A stretch of DNA of 27,041 bases, from positions 1 to 27,041 of the IMG/VR virus record IMGVR_UViG_3300036827_000045; one strand, written 5' to 3'. Below the pieces are notes generated by a model. It was given only the letters and a program-made list of their open reading frames with translations. It was not told the origin of the DNA and ran no database searches. Each line of letters opens with the position of its first letter. Positions within the stretch are counted from its first letter, which is position 1. The position numbers were made by a program, and so were the translations under genes. Source of the stretch: a virus. Positions 8,418-14,369 of this stretch are shown here, piece after piece.

Positions 8418-8581
8418 CAATGCTTGCCATTCGGCGGCAGGTGCAGCGTCGTACCCGGCACAGCCTTGTCGGCCGGCGCGTGTACATCGCCTTGCTGCCG
8501 GTGTTTTTCGAGGGCATCGACGCGCGCGACCAGCACCTTCAATGCTTGTTCGAGCACGTCGATGCGTTCGTAGGGCGTCAT
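8417..8581 (-). CDS. Small coiled-coil protein, unknown function
   Basis: A 54-residue protein: [20 protein letters not shown] starts a heptad-like helix that runs to about residue 28 ([10 protein letters not shown]), followed by a short polar tail. Its ATG overlaps the stop of the collagen-like gene (ATGA) and its stop overlaps the next ATG (TGATG). The architecture suggests an oligomer-forming helix, perhaps a partner of the neighbouring 62-residue helical protein. This is inference. Confidence 0.65.
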   Translation of the reverse strand: MTPYERIDVLEQALKVLVARVDALEKHRQQGDVHAPADKAVPGTTLHLPPNGKH

Positions 8582-8982
8582 CCGATGATCCCTGTGCCGC
8601 CAGTCGGACCCGTTGCGCCCGTTGCACCAGCAGGACCGACAGGAGCCGGACCGACGTTGCCGGTAGTGCCCGTGTTCGCCGTCTTGCCGACTGCGCCCAG
8701 GTGACCGACTGCGCCTGCCACACCCGTATTGCCGGTTAGACCCGTGAGCCCGGTGACGCCGGTGCCCTGGATCGCGCCGAGGTGACCACCAGCACCGGTC
8801 GCGCCGTTGGCCCAGTTGAAGCCCGCGCGCAGTAGGCCCGCCGAATACGCGGACTGCGGAATGGTCAGCAGCACGCCGCCACTGACCGGCACCAGCGGAT
8901 AGGCGATGCCATCGGCGCAGACGTGCGATGTCACCGGCGGGAAATATGCGCTGTTGCTCGAAAACAGAACAAGGTTCGCCAT
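8578..8982 (-). CDS. Collagen-like repeat protein (second of pair)
   Basis: A 134-residue protein. Residues 1-58 form a compact non-repetitive head domain ([20 protein letters not shown], ending [14 protein letters not shown]). From there on nearly every third residue is Gly, many triplets being G-x-T or G-T-x (for example [16 protein letters not shown]), as in bacterial and phage collagen-like trimers, with breaks such as GHLGA. Such proteins form triple helices as fibres or head decorations. Thr in the Y-position is typical of the phage type. It follows a related gene, with which it shares head-then-repeat architecture. The ATG overlaps nothing upstream and lies 12 nt after the first copy's stop. 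Confidence 0.8.
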   Translation of the reverse strand: MANLVLFSSNSAYFPPVTSHVCADGIAYPLVPVSGGVLLTIPQSAYSAGLLRAGFNWANGATGAGGHLGAIQGTGVTGLTGLTGNTGVAGAVGHLGAVGKTANTGTTGNVGPAPVGPAGATGATGPTGGTGIIG

Positions 8983-8994
8983 AGTCGCCCCCGC

Positions 8995-9372
8995 TTACAG
9001 GCCAGTCGGCCCGGTATTGCCCGTGGCGCCCGTTGGCCCAGTCACACCCGTTCCGCCCGTGCCACCGATCGCACCAGCTGCGCCGGTTGCACCGGTTAAG
9101 CCGGTCAGGCCTGTTGCACCCGTGCCGCCCGTACCACCTGTTCCGCCTGTGCCACCAACGCCGCCAGTGCCACCGGTATTGCCCGTGTTGCCGGTCAATC
9201 CCGTGCCGCCCGTAACGCCTGCGCCGAAACTCCACCCGGCCGCGAAGATGTCGCGCGGGATGGCGCCATTCGGCATGACGACCTGGCTCGAAGCGACCGC
9301 ATAAAATACGCCGTCCGTGCCGAGAATTCCGCCGCCGGTGTAGCCAGAAGGTTGATTCAGGGTGACGTTCAT
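8995..9372 (-). CDS. Collagen-like repeat protein (first of pair)
   Basis: A 125-residue protein with a head domain of about 52 residues ([20 protein letters not shown], later [18 protein letters not shown]) and then about 70 residues of uninterrupted Gly-X-Thr-type triplets. The head ends in a motif (aGWSFGaG) like that of its neighbour ([11 protein letters not shown]), so the two are probably diverged paralogs. The ATG has a good AAGGGAAG site. Location between terminase and portal suggests a structural, perhaps capsid-decorating, role. The repeats also create high-G+C DNA in which long spurious frames appear on the other strand. Confidence 0.82.
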   Translation of the reverse strand: MNVTLNQPSGYTGGGILGTDGVFYAVASSQVVMPNGAIPRDIFAAGWSFGAGVTGGTGLTGNTGNTGGTGGVGGTGGTGGTGGTGATGLTGLTGATGAAGAIGGTGGTGVTGPTGATGNTGPTGL

Positions 9373-9382
9373 TGCTTCCCTT

Positions 9383-10750
9383 TCATGCCGGCCAGCCGGC
9401 CTGCGTTCGAGTGGTTGATGCAGTGATAGGCACGACCGGCTGCGCTTGTACTGCCGCAAGCCGCTCGTAGTAGCGGTACATTCCCATATCGGATTCATCT
9501 GACAATTCGGTAAGCGCCCAGACCAGCGCATCCATGCGGTCAGGCGAAAAGGGCGATGTCAGCGGGTCGTAATCGCACATCTGGTCCTCAAGCTTCGGAA
9601 AGCTTCCGACATGATGCACGCGGCCTTGCTCGTACAGCGCAGCGATGGGTTCGGCGCGGATCATCTTGCCGCGCGATGCAGTGACGGATTTGTAACTGAC
9701 GTTGGCGTCGACGGTGCGGATGGTGAGCTCGACCATCTCGCCGCCGTTGTTTGTTTCGGCAATGAGGCGATCGGCCTTGTGATCGCGATAGCATTTCACC
9801 GCAGCCTTGGCCCATAGGTCAGGCGATGCGATCAACGAAACGTCCGCGACGACGTAGAAGTGATCATCCGTACCTTGGCCGACAGCGACTATACCGGTTT
9901 CGTCCGAGTCTTCGCGCGACGTAACGGCAGGATCGACAGCGACGACAACACGCTTGAATCCTGGCGCACCCCCAACGCGCGTCGCATCGATCTGCTTGCG
10001 CTGCCAGAGTGCACCGGGATTGTCATCGAGCAATTCGGCGTTGAGTTCCTGGCGCCCGAGTCGCGTCCCTTCGTACTTGCGCACAACCGAAGCGTAGAAC
10101 GCCGCGGCGAGGTTTGATCTGTTTTCATAACTCGTCCCGCGAGTGACGACACAATAAGGATTCTTGAGCAGGTCTTTGACCAGTGGAGTCGGTCGCGGTG
10201 TAGTGGTTATGATCGCTTGCGGTGCATGGCCCAAACGCAAGCCGAACATCGCTTGGTCCCAGGCTTCGGGATAGCGCCATGCGCCGAGTTCATCGGCCCA
10301 CAATTTCTCGTGCTGCTTGTTGCGCAAACGCTCGGGCTCTTCTGCGGTGAAGATGAGCGAGCGGCAACCATTCGGCCACGTCAGACCGCGTTCGCGACTG
10401 TAGCTTGGGCGTTCGTCATTCGGACATATCGCGAGGATGCCGGACTCGCCTTCGATCATTGCGGCGCGGGCATCTTCAGCTGTGGGGCCGATCAGGTTGA
10501 CGTAGCGAAATTTGCGCGCCCACTCGCGCACTTGCTCGGCGCCAGTACGCGTCTTGCCGAAACCGCGACCAGCCATCAACAGCCAGTAGGTTTTCAGGCT
10601 TGCAGCGAATTCAGGCGGTGGAAACTGCGACGGCCGCGCCCAGAACGACCAGTCAAACCACAGGCTTGCCCGTTCCGTTTCCGTTAAGCTTGACCAGTTC
10701 CGGCGCTGAACTTCGATCGGTAGCGCCCTGAAACAGTTTGCTTTCGACAA
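9383..10750 (-). CDS. Terminase large subunit
   Basis: A 455-residue packaging ATPase-nuclease. Visible motifs: Walker [10 protein letters not shown] (residues 60-68), Walker B LWADE (150-154, with acidic D153/E154), and nuclease acids in VAVDPAV (D273), AETNNGG (E332) and [10 protein letters not shown] near residue 427. Length fits the family. Its frame needs the TTG at 10750, since no other start occurs before the LLMAGRG motif and the conserved [11 protein letters not shown] segment would be lost otherwise. This creates a 98-nt overlap with the small terminase gene. The ribosome site (CAGGA) is close to the TTG. Confidence 0.92.
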   Translation of the reverse strand: MSKANCFRALPIEVQRRNWSSLTETERASLWFDWSFWARPSQFPPPEFAASLKTYWLLMAGRGFGKTRTGAEQVREWARKFRYVNLIGPTAEDARAAMIEGESGILAICPNDERPSYSRERGLTWPNGCRSLIFTAEEPERLRNKQHEKLWADELGAWRYPEAWDQAMFGLRLGHAPQAIITTTPRPTPLVKDLLKNPYCVVTRGTSYENRSNLAAAFYASVVRKYEGTRLGRQELNAELLDDNPGALWQRKQIDATRVGGAPGFKRVVVAVDPAVTSREDSDETGIVAVGQGTDDHFYVVADVSLIASPDLWAKAAVKCYRDHKADRLIAETNNGGEMVELTIRTVDANVSYKSVTASRGKMIRAEPIAALYEQGRVHHVGSFPKLEDQMCDYDPLTSPFSPDRMDALVWALTELSDESDMGMYRYYERLAAVQAQPVVPITASTTRTQAGWPA

Positions 10751-10994
10751 GTCCTGCGACGTGGTGGTGTTCGAGAGGATGATCAGGATCTCCCGACAAC
10801 GTCGTTGCGGTCAGGTCGGGTACAACCTTGCGCAGCAGGCCCAGCGCAGCGGTGACCTGCGTCGCGGTCATTTCCTTTTTGCCAAGCGCATGATCCTGCA
10901 AGCAACCGACCATAAGACCGCCCTGAATGCGCTTGCGGACCGTAGCCGCAGCCATCGGGTTGCGATCGGCGTGCATTCCTGGCTTTCCAGCCAT
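10653..10994 (-). CDS. Terminase small subunit-like protein
   Basis: A 113-residue protein immediately upstream of the large terminase. It has the sequence pattern of short small-terminase proteins (RNPMAAATVRKRIQGGLMVG, then LQDHALGKKEMTATQVTAALGLLRKVVPDL), a helix-rich DNA-recognition region. The C-terminal third is poorly conserved and is the part that overlaps the large-subunit frame. The start ATG has no good Shine-Dalgarno site of its own and is in a TGATG overlap with a 14-codon leader. Its job would be recognition of the packaging start site and loading of the large subunit. Confidence 0.8.
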   Translation of the reverse strand: MAGKPGMHADRNPMAAATVRKRIQGGLMVGCLQDHALGKKEMTATQVTAALGLLRKVVPDLTATTLSGDPDHPLEHHHVAGLVESKLFQGATDRSSAPELVKLNGNGTGKPVV

Positions 10995-11038
10995 CAGATT
11001 TGCCCCACGAATACGGCGGGGTAGAACGCATCGACCAT
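10994..11038 (-). CDS. Possible 14-residue leader peptide before small terminase
   Basis: A tiny frame, MVDAFYPAVFVGQI, preceded by GGTGA five nucleotides before its ATG. Its stop overlaps the small-terminase ATG (TGATG). The small terminase has no clear ribosome site of its own, so this would provide translational coupling. Coding status cannot be shown from one sequence. Confidence 0.35.
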   Translation of the reverse strand: MVDAFYPAVFVGQI

Positions 11039-11121
11039 AGTCCTCACCGGCGAGGTATCCCGCCTTGCGCGGACTTTAGGACAGAAGCATGCCCGGCTAC
11101 AAGTAAAAATTACAATGTTGT
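10995..11121 (-). other. 127-nt spacer, possible late-promoter region
   Basis: This is the only gap over 100 nt in the leftward run. Its right part is AT-rich (11100-11124) against a GC-rich background. A weak promoter-like pair on the minus strand, TTGTAG then TAAAGT with 18 nt between, can be placed here, but only TTG of the first hexamer matches consensus. No intrinsic terminator with a T-tract is seen. The left part holds the 14-codon leader. Confidence 0.3.
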
Positions 11122-11508
11122 TTATTCGGCCTGGATGGCTTGGCGTTCGGCTTCGGCTTCTGGACCGCGCCGGTATCCTTCCCGGATGCGTTCAATCGCA
11201 GCGGCTGGGCTATAGTTCGGGCATACCGGGAAAGCCTTGATGCTTTCCTCGACAATCCGAGCGCCGTGGCTGGCATCGTCGCAGCCGAAATGCCCGCGGC
11301 AATACCAGGACGGGGAACCTTTGGTATCCCCCGAAATTCCGCCCGCATACCGGCACCGATCGCCCGACGAAATCCAGTGGCACCGCAGGTAGTCGGCATC
11401 GGCACCCGAGGCGATCCTGACCATCGGTGCCATGCGCCATCCGCACTTGCATGACTTCGCCCGAAAGGCAATGTCGTCGCCGCACTCGGGGCAATTTTTA
11501 GTCTGCAT
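11122..11508 (-). CDS. Zinc-ribbon protein, unknown function
   Basis: A 128-residue protein. The N-terminus carries NCPECGDD and SCKCGWR, a classic treble-clef/zinc-ribbon knuckle pair, followed by a Cys/His-bearing middle (LRCHW, DRCRYAG, WYCRGHFGC, VCPNYSP) that could hold a second metal site. The C-terminal tail is a charged helix rich in Glu/Arg. The ATG at 11508 lies inside the end of the replication gene (11-nt overlap) with GGAGCAGGAAA upstream. Probably binds nucleic acid. It sits between the replication protein and terminase, which is the position of antitermination or DNA-processing proteins in other phages; this is only positional. Confidence 0.7.
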   Translation of the reverse strand: MQTKNCPECGDDIAFRAKSCKCGWRMAPMVRIASGADADYLRCHWISSGDRCRYAGGISGDTKGSPSWYCRGHFGCDDASHGARIVEESIKAFPVCPNYSPAAAIERIREGYRRGPEAEAERQAIQAE

Positions 11509-12280
11509 TTTCCTGCTCCATCTCGGCATCGGTTGGCACTTCCCCGACGTACTGCGCGAACTTCTCGGCCCCGAAAAGCGTGGCTGGTCTGAGGTACTCG
11601 GCCATCTTCGGATCGTCTTGCCATCGTCGCCAACGTCGCATGATCACCGCCTTGCAGTCGCTTGGGGTGTAGCCCTCCTTGAGCCTGGCAATGATCGGCT
11701 TGAGCGTGCTCGCTGTAGGTCTAAAGCTTCGCCCCGTTTTTTTGTTCAAAAACAACAGCAAATCGGCTGCTACTGCGGTGTTGCCGTTGATTTTGGCCTT
11801 TGCTGGCAGTGATTCGGTGTCGACCTTTGGCGAAGCCGAAGTCGACAATGGGTTTAAGGTCTTTTGGTTCTTGGTTACTGGCTTATGGTTATTGGCTGGC
11901 ATTGCCATCGCATTGCGTTCGCTATGCGTTCGCATTGCGTCTGCATTGCCAACGTATTGCAGATCGTCCCATCGAACGGCGGCTGCTGCTGATGCCTTCG
12001 CAGACTTTTCCCTGTACTTGGCGACCTCCTCATCGCAGCGATTGTGGTGGAATCCGTCCGGGTTTTCGGTGAAAAACTTGCGCAGGCAGTGTTCGACCGC
12101 ATCATTGTCGGCTTTGTCTCGACATCGCAGTGAGCCGTAGAGGTCAACCCGATCGACTGGCAATGGCTTTTCGTCGCTGTAGTACAGGTCGATCATGCGG
12201 CGATAGGCGCCGTCCTGGCGCATGGTTAACCCTATGGTTTTTTTTAGGTAATCTCCTATGTGATGGGGGTAATGGTTCAC
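11498..12280 (-). CDS. DUF1376-type phage replication protein
   Basis: A 260-residue protein. The N-terminal part (HYPHHIGDYLKKTIGLT, then RMIDLYYSDEKPLP) matches DUF1376 (YdaU-like). The C-terminal part (GRSFRPTASTLKPIIARLKEGYT, then CKAVIMRRWRRWQDDP and YLRPATLFG) matches the conserved phage C-terminal domain TIGR02220. This architecture is found in replication initiators/helicase recruiters. The two domains are joined by a variable linker (about 95-160) whose DNA holds six 11-bp iterons. The start is GTG in a GTGA overlap with the winged-helix gene, with GGAAAATGC upstream. An A8 run on the coding strand encodes LKK near residue 13. Confidence 0.85.
   Translation of the reverse strand: MNHYPHHIGDYLKKTIGLTMRQDGAYRRMIDLYYSDEKPLPVDRVDLYGSLRCRDKADNDAVEHCLRKFFTENPDGFHHNRCDEEVAKYREKSAKASAAAAVRWDDLQYVGNADAMRTHSERNAMAMPANNHKPVTKNQKTLNPLSTSASPKVDTESLPAKAKINGNTAVAADLLLFLNKKTGRSFRPTASTLKPIIARLKEGYTPSDCKAVIMRRWRRWQDDPKMAEYLRPATLFGAEKFAQYVGEVPTDAEMEQENAD
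11850..11898. other. T/G-rich stretch beside iterons, candidate unwinding element
   Basis: On the plus strand this segment is rich in T and G with repeated TTGGTT-type units and few C, in contrast to surrounding GC-rich DNA. It directly adjoins the six iterons on their downstream side relative to the replication gene. The same order (iterons, then easily melted DNA) is seen in the lambda origin inside gene O. Function as an origin is inferred. Confidence 0.45.
11899..11964. repeat. Six tandem 11-bp iterons (candidate replication origin)
   Basis: Contiguous 11-bp units begin at 11899, 11910, 11921, 11932, 11943 and 11954. Four units start with GCATTGC exactly; the third has GCTATGC and the sixth GTATTGC. 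The period is one helical turn and is not a multiple of three, so the repeat does not arise from a protein repeat. It lies in the linker-coding part of the replication protein gene, the place where the lambda O iterons lie in O. Binding by the encoded protein is inferred. Confidence 0.7.
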
Positions 12281-12576
12281 GCATTTTCCAGAAACAATAC
12301 CTGTTGTTTAGGTGCCAATCGCACCGGATGACACTGTTTGCCGCTAAAGGCGCAGGCCCGTCGCACACGCTCCTCAATCGTGCCGGCCGCGATCAGTTCA
12401 TTGACCCGGCCGCATATGGCGTTGATCGGGATCGCGCTCAGGTGGGACAGTTCGCCGCGGGTGAAGTCCCGCGCGGGGTGACTCAACAGGAACGCGACGA
12501 CCTTGGCCTGGCCGCGGGTGAGGTCGATGCCGTGATAGGCGTCGAGACTGGTGTCCCGGACGTTGGTCTTGCTCAA
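12277..12576 (-). CDS. Winged-helix DNA-binding protein
   Basis: A 99-residue protein. The middle reads as a winged helix-turn-helix: GQAKVVAFLLSHPARDFTRGELSHLSAIP, then the recognition helix NAICGRVNELIAAGTIEERVR. The TTG start at 12576 has GGGAG about 8 nt upstream; ATG codons further up in frame would cross a strong hairpin and the preceding gene. The stop overlaps the GTG of the replication protein (GTGA). Proteins like this next to phage replication genes are often regulators or replication accessories. Specific function unknown. Confidence 0.7.
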   Translation of the reverse strand: MSKTNVRDTSLDAYHGIDLTRGQAKVVAFLLSHPARDFTRGELSHLSAIPINAICGRVNELIAAGTIEERVRRACAFSGKQCHPVRLAPKQQVLFLENA

Positions 12577-12600
12577 AATCGCCCGCTCCCGCGAGTGAAA

Positions 12601-12618
12601 CCCCGGCCGGAGCCGGGG
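12601..12618 (-). terminator. GC-rich hairpin between coiled-coil and winged-helix genes
   Basis: A perfect 7-bp stem (CCCCGGC / GCCGGGG) with a 4-nt loop lies after the stop of the coiled-coil gene. On the minus strand only three T residues follow, so it is at best a weak or partial terminator. It could equally act as an attenuator or mRNA end-protection element upstream of the TTG start at 12576. Confidence 0.45.
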
Positions 12619-12634
12619 CAGTGCGTTACTTTGT

Positions 12635-12946
12635 TTACGGTGCGGCGGGGGTATTGGCGGCGACAGCTGCAGCAAGCGCGTCCGACTTGCCCTTGATGTC
12701 GGCTGCCAGCGCATCGATCGCGGCTTGGTTCGGCTGCAGTGCAGCGACTTGGGCCGCAAGCCCTTGGATCAGAACGACAGCGGAATCGACCACGGTATCT
12801 TCGGCGGTTACCGCTGCTTGTACGTCGGCGAGAGTTGCCATAATTTGCTTTCCTTGTGTTTGGACGGCCTGGACTATCGCGAGAATCTGATCGAGCTTGG
12901 CCTTGAGCTCGTCATCGCCGTTATGGAAATACACGTCAATCCGCAT
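12635..12946 (-). CDS. Helical/coiled-coil phage protein, unknown function
   Basis: A 103-residue protein beginning MRIDVYFHNGDDELKAKLDQ, with heptad-like helices (ILAIVQAVQTQGKQI, then AAVTAEDTVVDSAVVLIQGLA) and an Ala-rich tail ending TPAAP. Similar small proteins with an AEDTVVDSAV-type core are common in phages. The ATG at 12946 is in a TGATG overlap with the nuclease gene. An internal ATG at 12842, just after a strong AAGGAAAGC site, could produce a shorter second product starting MATLADVQAAV. Function unknown. Confidence 0.7.
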   Translation of the reverse strand: MRIDVYFHNGDDELKAKLDQILAIVQAVQTQGKQIMATLADVQAAVTAEDTVVDSAVVLIQGLAAQVAALQPNQAAIDALAADIKGKSDALAAAVAANTPAAP

Positions 12947-13380
12947 CACTTCCCTTTCGCCATGACCGCGAAATAGTGCTCGACGTCCGCCACGCTACGC
13001 GCGACGAAGGCTACCCCATTGGCCCGCTGCACCCGCGACAGGAACTCGACCTGTGCCTCGGTAGGATTGCCCCCGAGCCGCTTGACCTCGATGGCCAGAA
13101 ATCGCCCGTCGCGCATCTGCCCGATGATGTCGCTACAGCCGACGAAGCCAAAGCGTATCCTGCGCCCGTCGACGTCCCACTGGCCGGCGTTCATCCGGGC
13201 GAACCACGCCACGGCCTTGGCATAGGGTAGGTATTCTAGGATCGCGGCCAGCACGTCGCGCTCGGCTGGCTTGGGGTATTTGCCGGCCGCTTGGGGGATG
13301 GCCACGCCGCTAGTATCGACCACTGCAGCGCTGCGGACCCGTTCGGCCAGCCATACCTCGGTCTGGCGGTAGACGCTCAT
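12946..13380 (-). CDS. VRR-NUC family nuclease
   Basis: A 144-residue protein with the VRR-NUC (PD-(D/E)XK) pattern: GFVGCSDIIGQM, with the metal-binding Asp, followed by GRFLAIEVKRLGG (ExK) and TEAQVEFLSRVQ with the usual Gln, then a GVAFVARSVADV strand-helix. Stand-alone VRR-NUC proteins cut branched DNA and probably act in phage replication or recombination. I chose the ATG at 13380 (MSVYRQTEVW) because it is in an ATGA overlap with the tiny upstream frame; a longer frame to 13488 overlaps the HTH gene. Confidence 0.85.
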   Translation of the reverse strand: MSVYRQTEVWLAERVRSAAVVDTSGVAIPQAAGKYPKPAERDVLAAILEYLPYAKAVAWFARMNAGQWDVDGRRIRFGFVGCSDIIGQMRDGRFLAIEVKRLGGNPTEAQVEFLSRVQRANGVAFVARSVADVEHYFAVMAKGK

Positions 13381-13427
13381 GCCGGGTTCCACGTGGAACG
13401 CTGACAGGGCGCCATACCGGCGGTCAT
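13377..13427 (-). CDS. Possible 16-residue coupling ORF
   Basis: Encodes MTAGMAPCQRSTWNPA. It begins in an ATGA overlap with the HTH gene stop and ends in an ATGA overlap with the VRR-NUC start, so it bridges the only gap between them. It also contains the 14-bp palindrome. Whether it is a product or a pure coupling device is unknown. Confidence 0.35.
   Translation of the reverse strand: MTAGMAPCQRSTWNPA
13386..13399. promoter_or_regulatory. Perfect palindrome matching parS core
   Basis: GTTCCACGTGGAAC is its own reverse complement. It equals the inner 14 positions of the ParB-binding parS consensus TGTTNCACGTGNAACA; the two outermost positions are G and G instead of T and A. Binding by host or phage ParB is inferred from the match. 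No parA or parB gene is visible in the window. Confidence 0.55.
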
Positions 13428-13624
13428 GCGCGGGCCTCGCTGGGCTTCTGCAGCACGGCCCGCAGCTTGCCAGCCGTATCTCGCTCACACCATGATTGCC
13501 AGCCCTGCGGCACGGTCCCCGCCTGCATCCAGTTATAGATGGTCTGGCGGGTCACGCCGAGCGCCTTAGAGGCGCGGGCTACGCTGCCAGAACCGTAGTG
13601 CTCGATTACTTGCCGCGGGGTCAT
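13424..13624 (-). CDS. Cro-like (P22-Cro/YdaS type) DNA-binding protein
   Basis: A 66-residue protein. MTPRQVIEHYGSGSVARASKALG and VTRQTIYNWMQAGTVPQGW form a compact helix-turn-helix of the P22-Cro/YdaS kind, with the recognition helix at about residues 26-33. Such proteins repress or modulate the phage switch. It is the first leftward gene. There is no Shine-Dalgarno site before the ATG; the nearest promoter predicts transcription starting at the A of the start codon, so the mRNA would be leaderless, as for lambda cI from PRM. The operators would lie in the divergent region. Confidence 0.85.
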   Translation of the reverse strand: MTPRQVIEHYGSGSVARASKALGVTRQTIYNWMQAGTVPQGWQSWCERDTAGKLRAVLQKPSEARA

Positions 13625-13630
13625 AGGTGG

Positions 13631-13659
13631 ACTGTAGCCGCGTAAAATATATTTGTCAA
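13631..13659 (-). promoter_or_regulatory. Leftward promoter, likely leaderless transcript
   Basis: Minus-strand -35 TTGACA (13659-13654, perfect consensus) and -10 TACAGT (13636-13631) are separated by exactly 17 nt. The predicted start, 7 nt after the -10, is the A of the Cro-like gene's ATG at 13624. Confidence 0.7.
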
Positions 13660-13671
13660 GGGGTATTGACA
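13654..13671. promoter_or_regulatory. Inverted repeat joining the two -35 boxes (candidate operator)
   Basis: TGTCAA and TTGACA face each other across 6 nt and form both -35 boxes. A protein bound here would block both promoters. CTGTA/TACAG half sites occur nearby at 13632-13636, 13674-13678 and 13689-13693 and could be additional operator halves. Which protein binds is not known; the Cro-like product is the obvious candidate. Confidence 0.5.
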
Positions 13672-13694
13672 GGCTGTATAACTTGCTTTACAGT
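13666..13694 (+). promoter_or_regulatory. Rightward early promoter
   Basis: -35 TTGACA (13666-13671) and -10 TACAGT (13689-13694) with a 17-nt spacer. Transcription would start near 13701, giving a leader of about 27 nt with AAGGAG at 13716-13721, six nt before the ATG of the first rightward gene. Confidence 0.7.
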
Positions 13695-13727
13695 TCAGTC
13701 TTGGCAACGCACAACAAGGAGCAGACG

Positions 13728-13898
13728 ATGGAAGCAGTAACGAAAGCGACAACGGGATACATGCCCCTGCCGTATCACATTCCTACCGGCTGGTACTTCA
13801 TGGAATCGGATCGCGGATTGGATTGGCCCAAAGGCCCGTTCATTTCCAAAGATGAATGTGAGTGCGCCATCCGCGACTTCCTCAAGGCGGCAGTATGA
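13728..13898 (+). CDS. First early-arm protein, unknown function
   Basis: A 56-residue protein (MEAVTKATTGYMPLPYHIPT, then WYFMESDRGLDWPKGPF, ending ECAIRDFLKAAV). The ATG at 13728 has a strong AAGGAG site and is the first start downstream of the rightward promoter; a frame extension to 13653 would reach into the promoter. No family recognised. Aromatic-rich middle and acidic C-terminal helix. First-gene position under an unblocked early promoter is where host-takeover or anti-defence proteins often lie, but nothing in the sequence shows this. Confidence 0.75.
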   Translation: MEAVTKATTGYMPLPYHIPTGWYFMESDRGLDWPKGPFISKDECECAIRDFLKAAV

Positions 13899-14059
13899 CC
13901 ACCGTAGCGGTGAAGCAAGCGCATACGCCGAAGATCGAAGTGCGCCGGCAGGGTCGTCAGTGGGCCATCTACCGTGACGGCGTTCTAATCGAGGGCGGTT
14001 TCTTTTCCAGGGAGGCTGCAGCAGACGCAGCCGCCATCGCAAAGGCGCAGCCGCTATGA
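13895..14059 (+). CDS. Small protein, unknown function
   Basis: A 54-residue protein: an N-terminal beta hairpin-like part (KIEVRRQGRQWAIYRDGVLIEGGF) and a C-terminal Ala-rich helix (SREAAADAAAIAKAQ). It starts in an ATGA overlap with the previous gene and ends in an ATGA overlap with the next. The two-strand then helix layout recalls small DUF2188-type phage proteins, which is a loose likeness only. Confidence 0.7.
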   Translation: MTTVAVKQAHTPKIEVRRQGRQWAIYRDGVLIEGGFFSREAAADAAAIAKAQPL

Positions 14060-14235
14060 CACCAGCCGAAAAAAACCTGCACGACATCGCGCGAAGCTTC
14101 TCCGAGCTAGCGGTGCGCCCGGTCCGCGTCATCCAGTGTGCCTATTGTGACGGGATCGGCAGACGGGAGAACGGCGACCATTGCTACTACTGCTCGGGCG
14201 TCGGAAGGATTGCAACCGATGGGGGAGAGGTATGA
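14056..14235 (+). CDS. Small CxxCxGxG zinc-finger protein (DnaJ-type repeat)
   Basis: A 59-residue protein with two copies of the DnaJ cysteine-rich repeat, CAYCDGIGR and CYYCSGVGR, spaced 15 residues Cys to Cys. Together they could hold one zinc ion. No J domain is present. Such isolated repeats can bind proteins or nucleic acids. It is in ATGA overlaps on both sides, so it belongs to the chain of small early genes. Confidence 0.72.
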   Translation: MTPAEKNLHDIARSFSELAVRPVRVIQCAYCDGIGRRENGDHCYYCSGVGRIATDGGEV

Positions 14236-14369
14236 GCCGCGCCGCGATATTCCTGTTGCAGGCCGTCGAGCACGCCCGCTACGCCTGCGAGCGCACGCGC
14301 CGGATGGTACAGGTTGCCATCGCGCGGTTCATGGCTCTTCTGGCGATTGAGCGGGCATCATGCGTATAG
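14232..14369 (+). CDS. Small helical protein, unknown function
   Basis: A 45-residue, mostly helical and basic protein (MSRAAIFLLQAVEHARYACE, then RRMVQVAIARFMALLAIERA). The ATG has a strong GGAGAGG site and overlaps the previous stop. It overlaps the next gene by 10 nt. The helix is amphipathic, with enough hydrophobic residues that membrane association is possible. Not recognised. Confidence 0.6.
   Translation: MSRAAIFLLQAVEHARYACERTRRMVQVAIARFMALLAIERASCV

Noticed and set aside
9000-9200. Tandem short DNA repeats as a CRISPR or satellite
   Set aside because: They follow the codon triplet pattern of collagen-like Gly-X-Thr repeats; no spacers or constant repeats.
8417-9235. Long minus-strand frame rich in Arg/Gly/Trp across the collagen-like genes
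   Set aside because: It is the shifted reading of the Gly-X-Thr repeats. Only its last 54 codons, from the ATG at 8581, look like a real gene.
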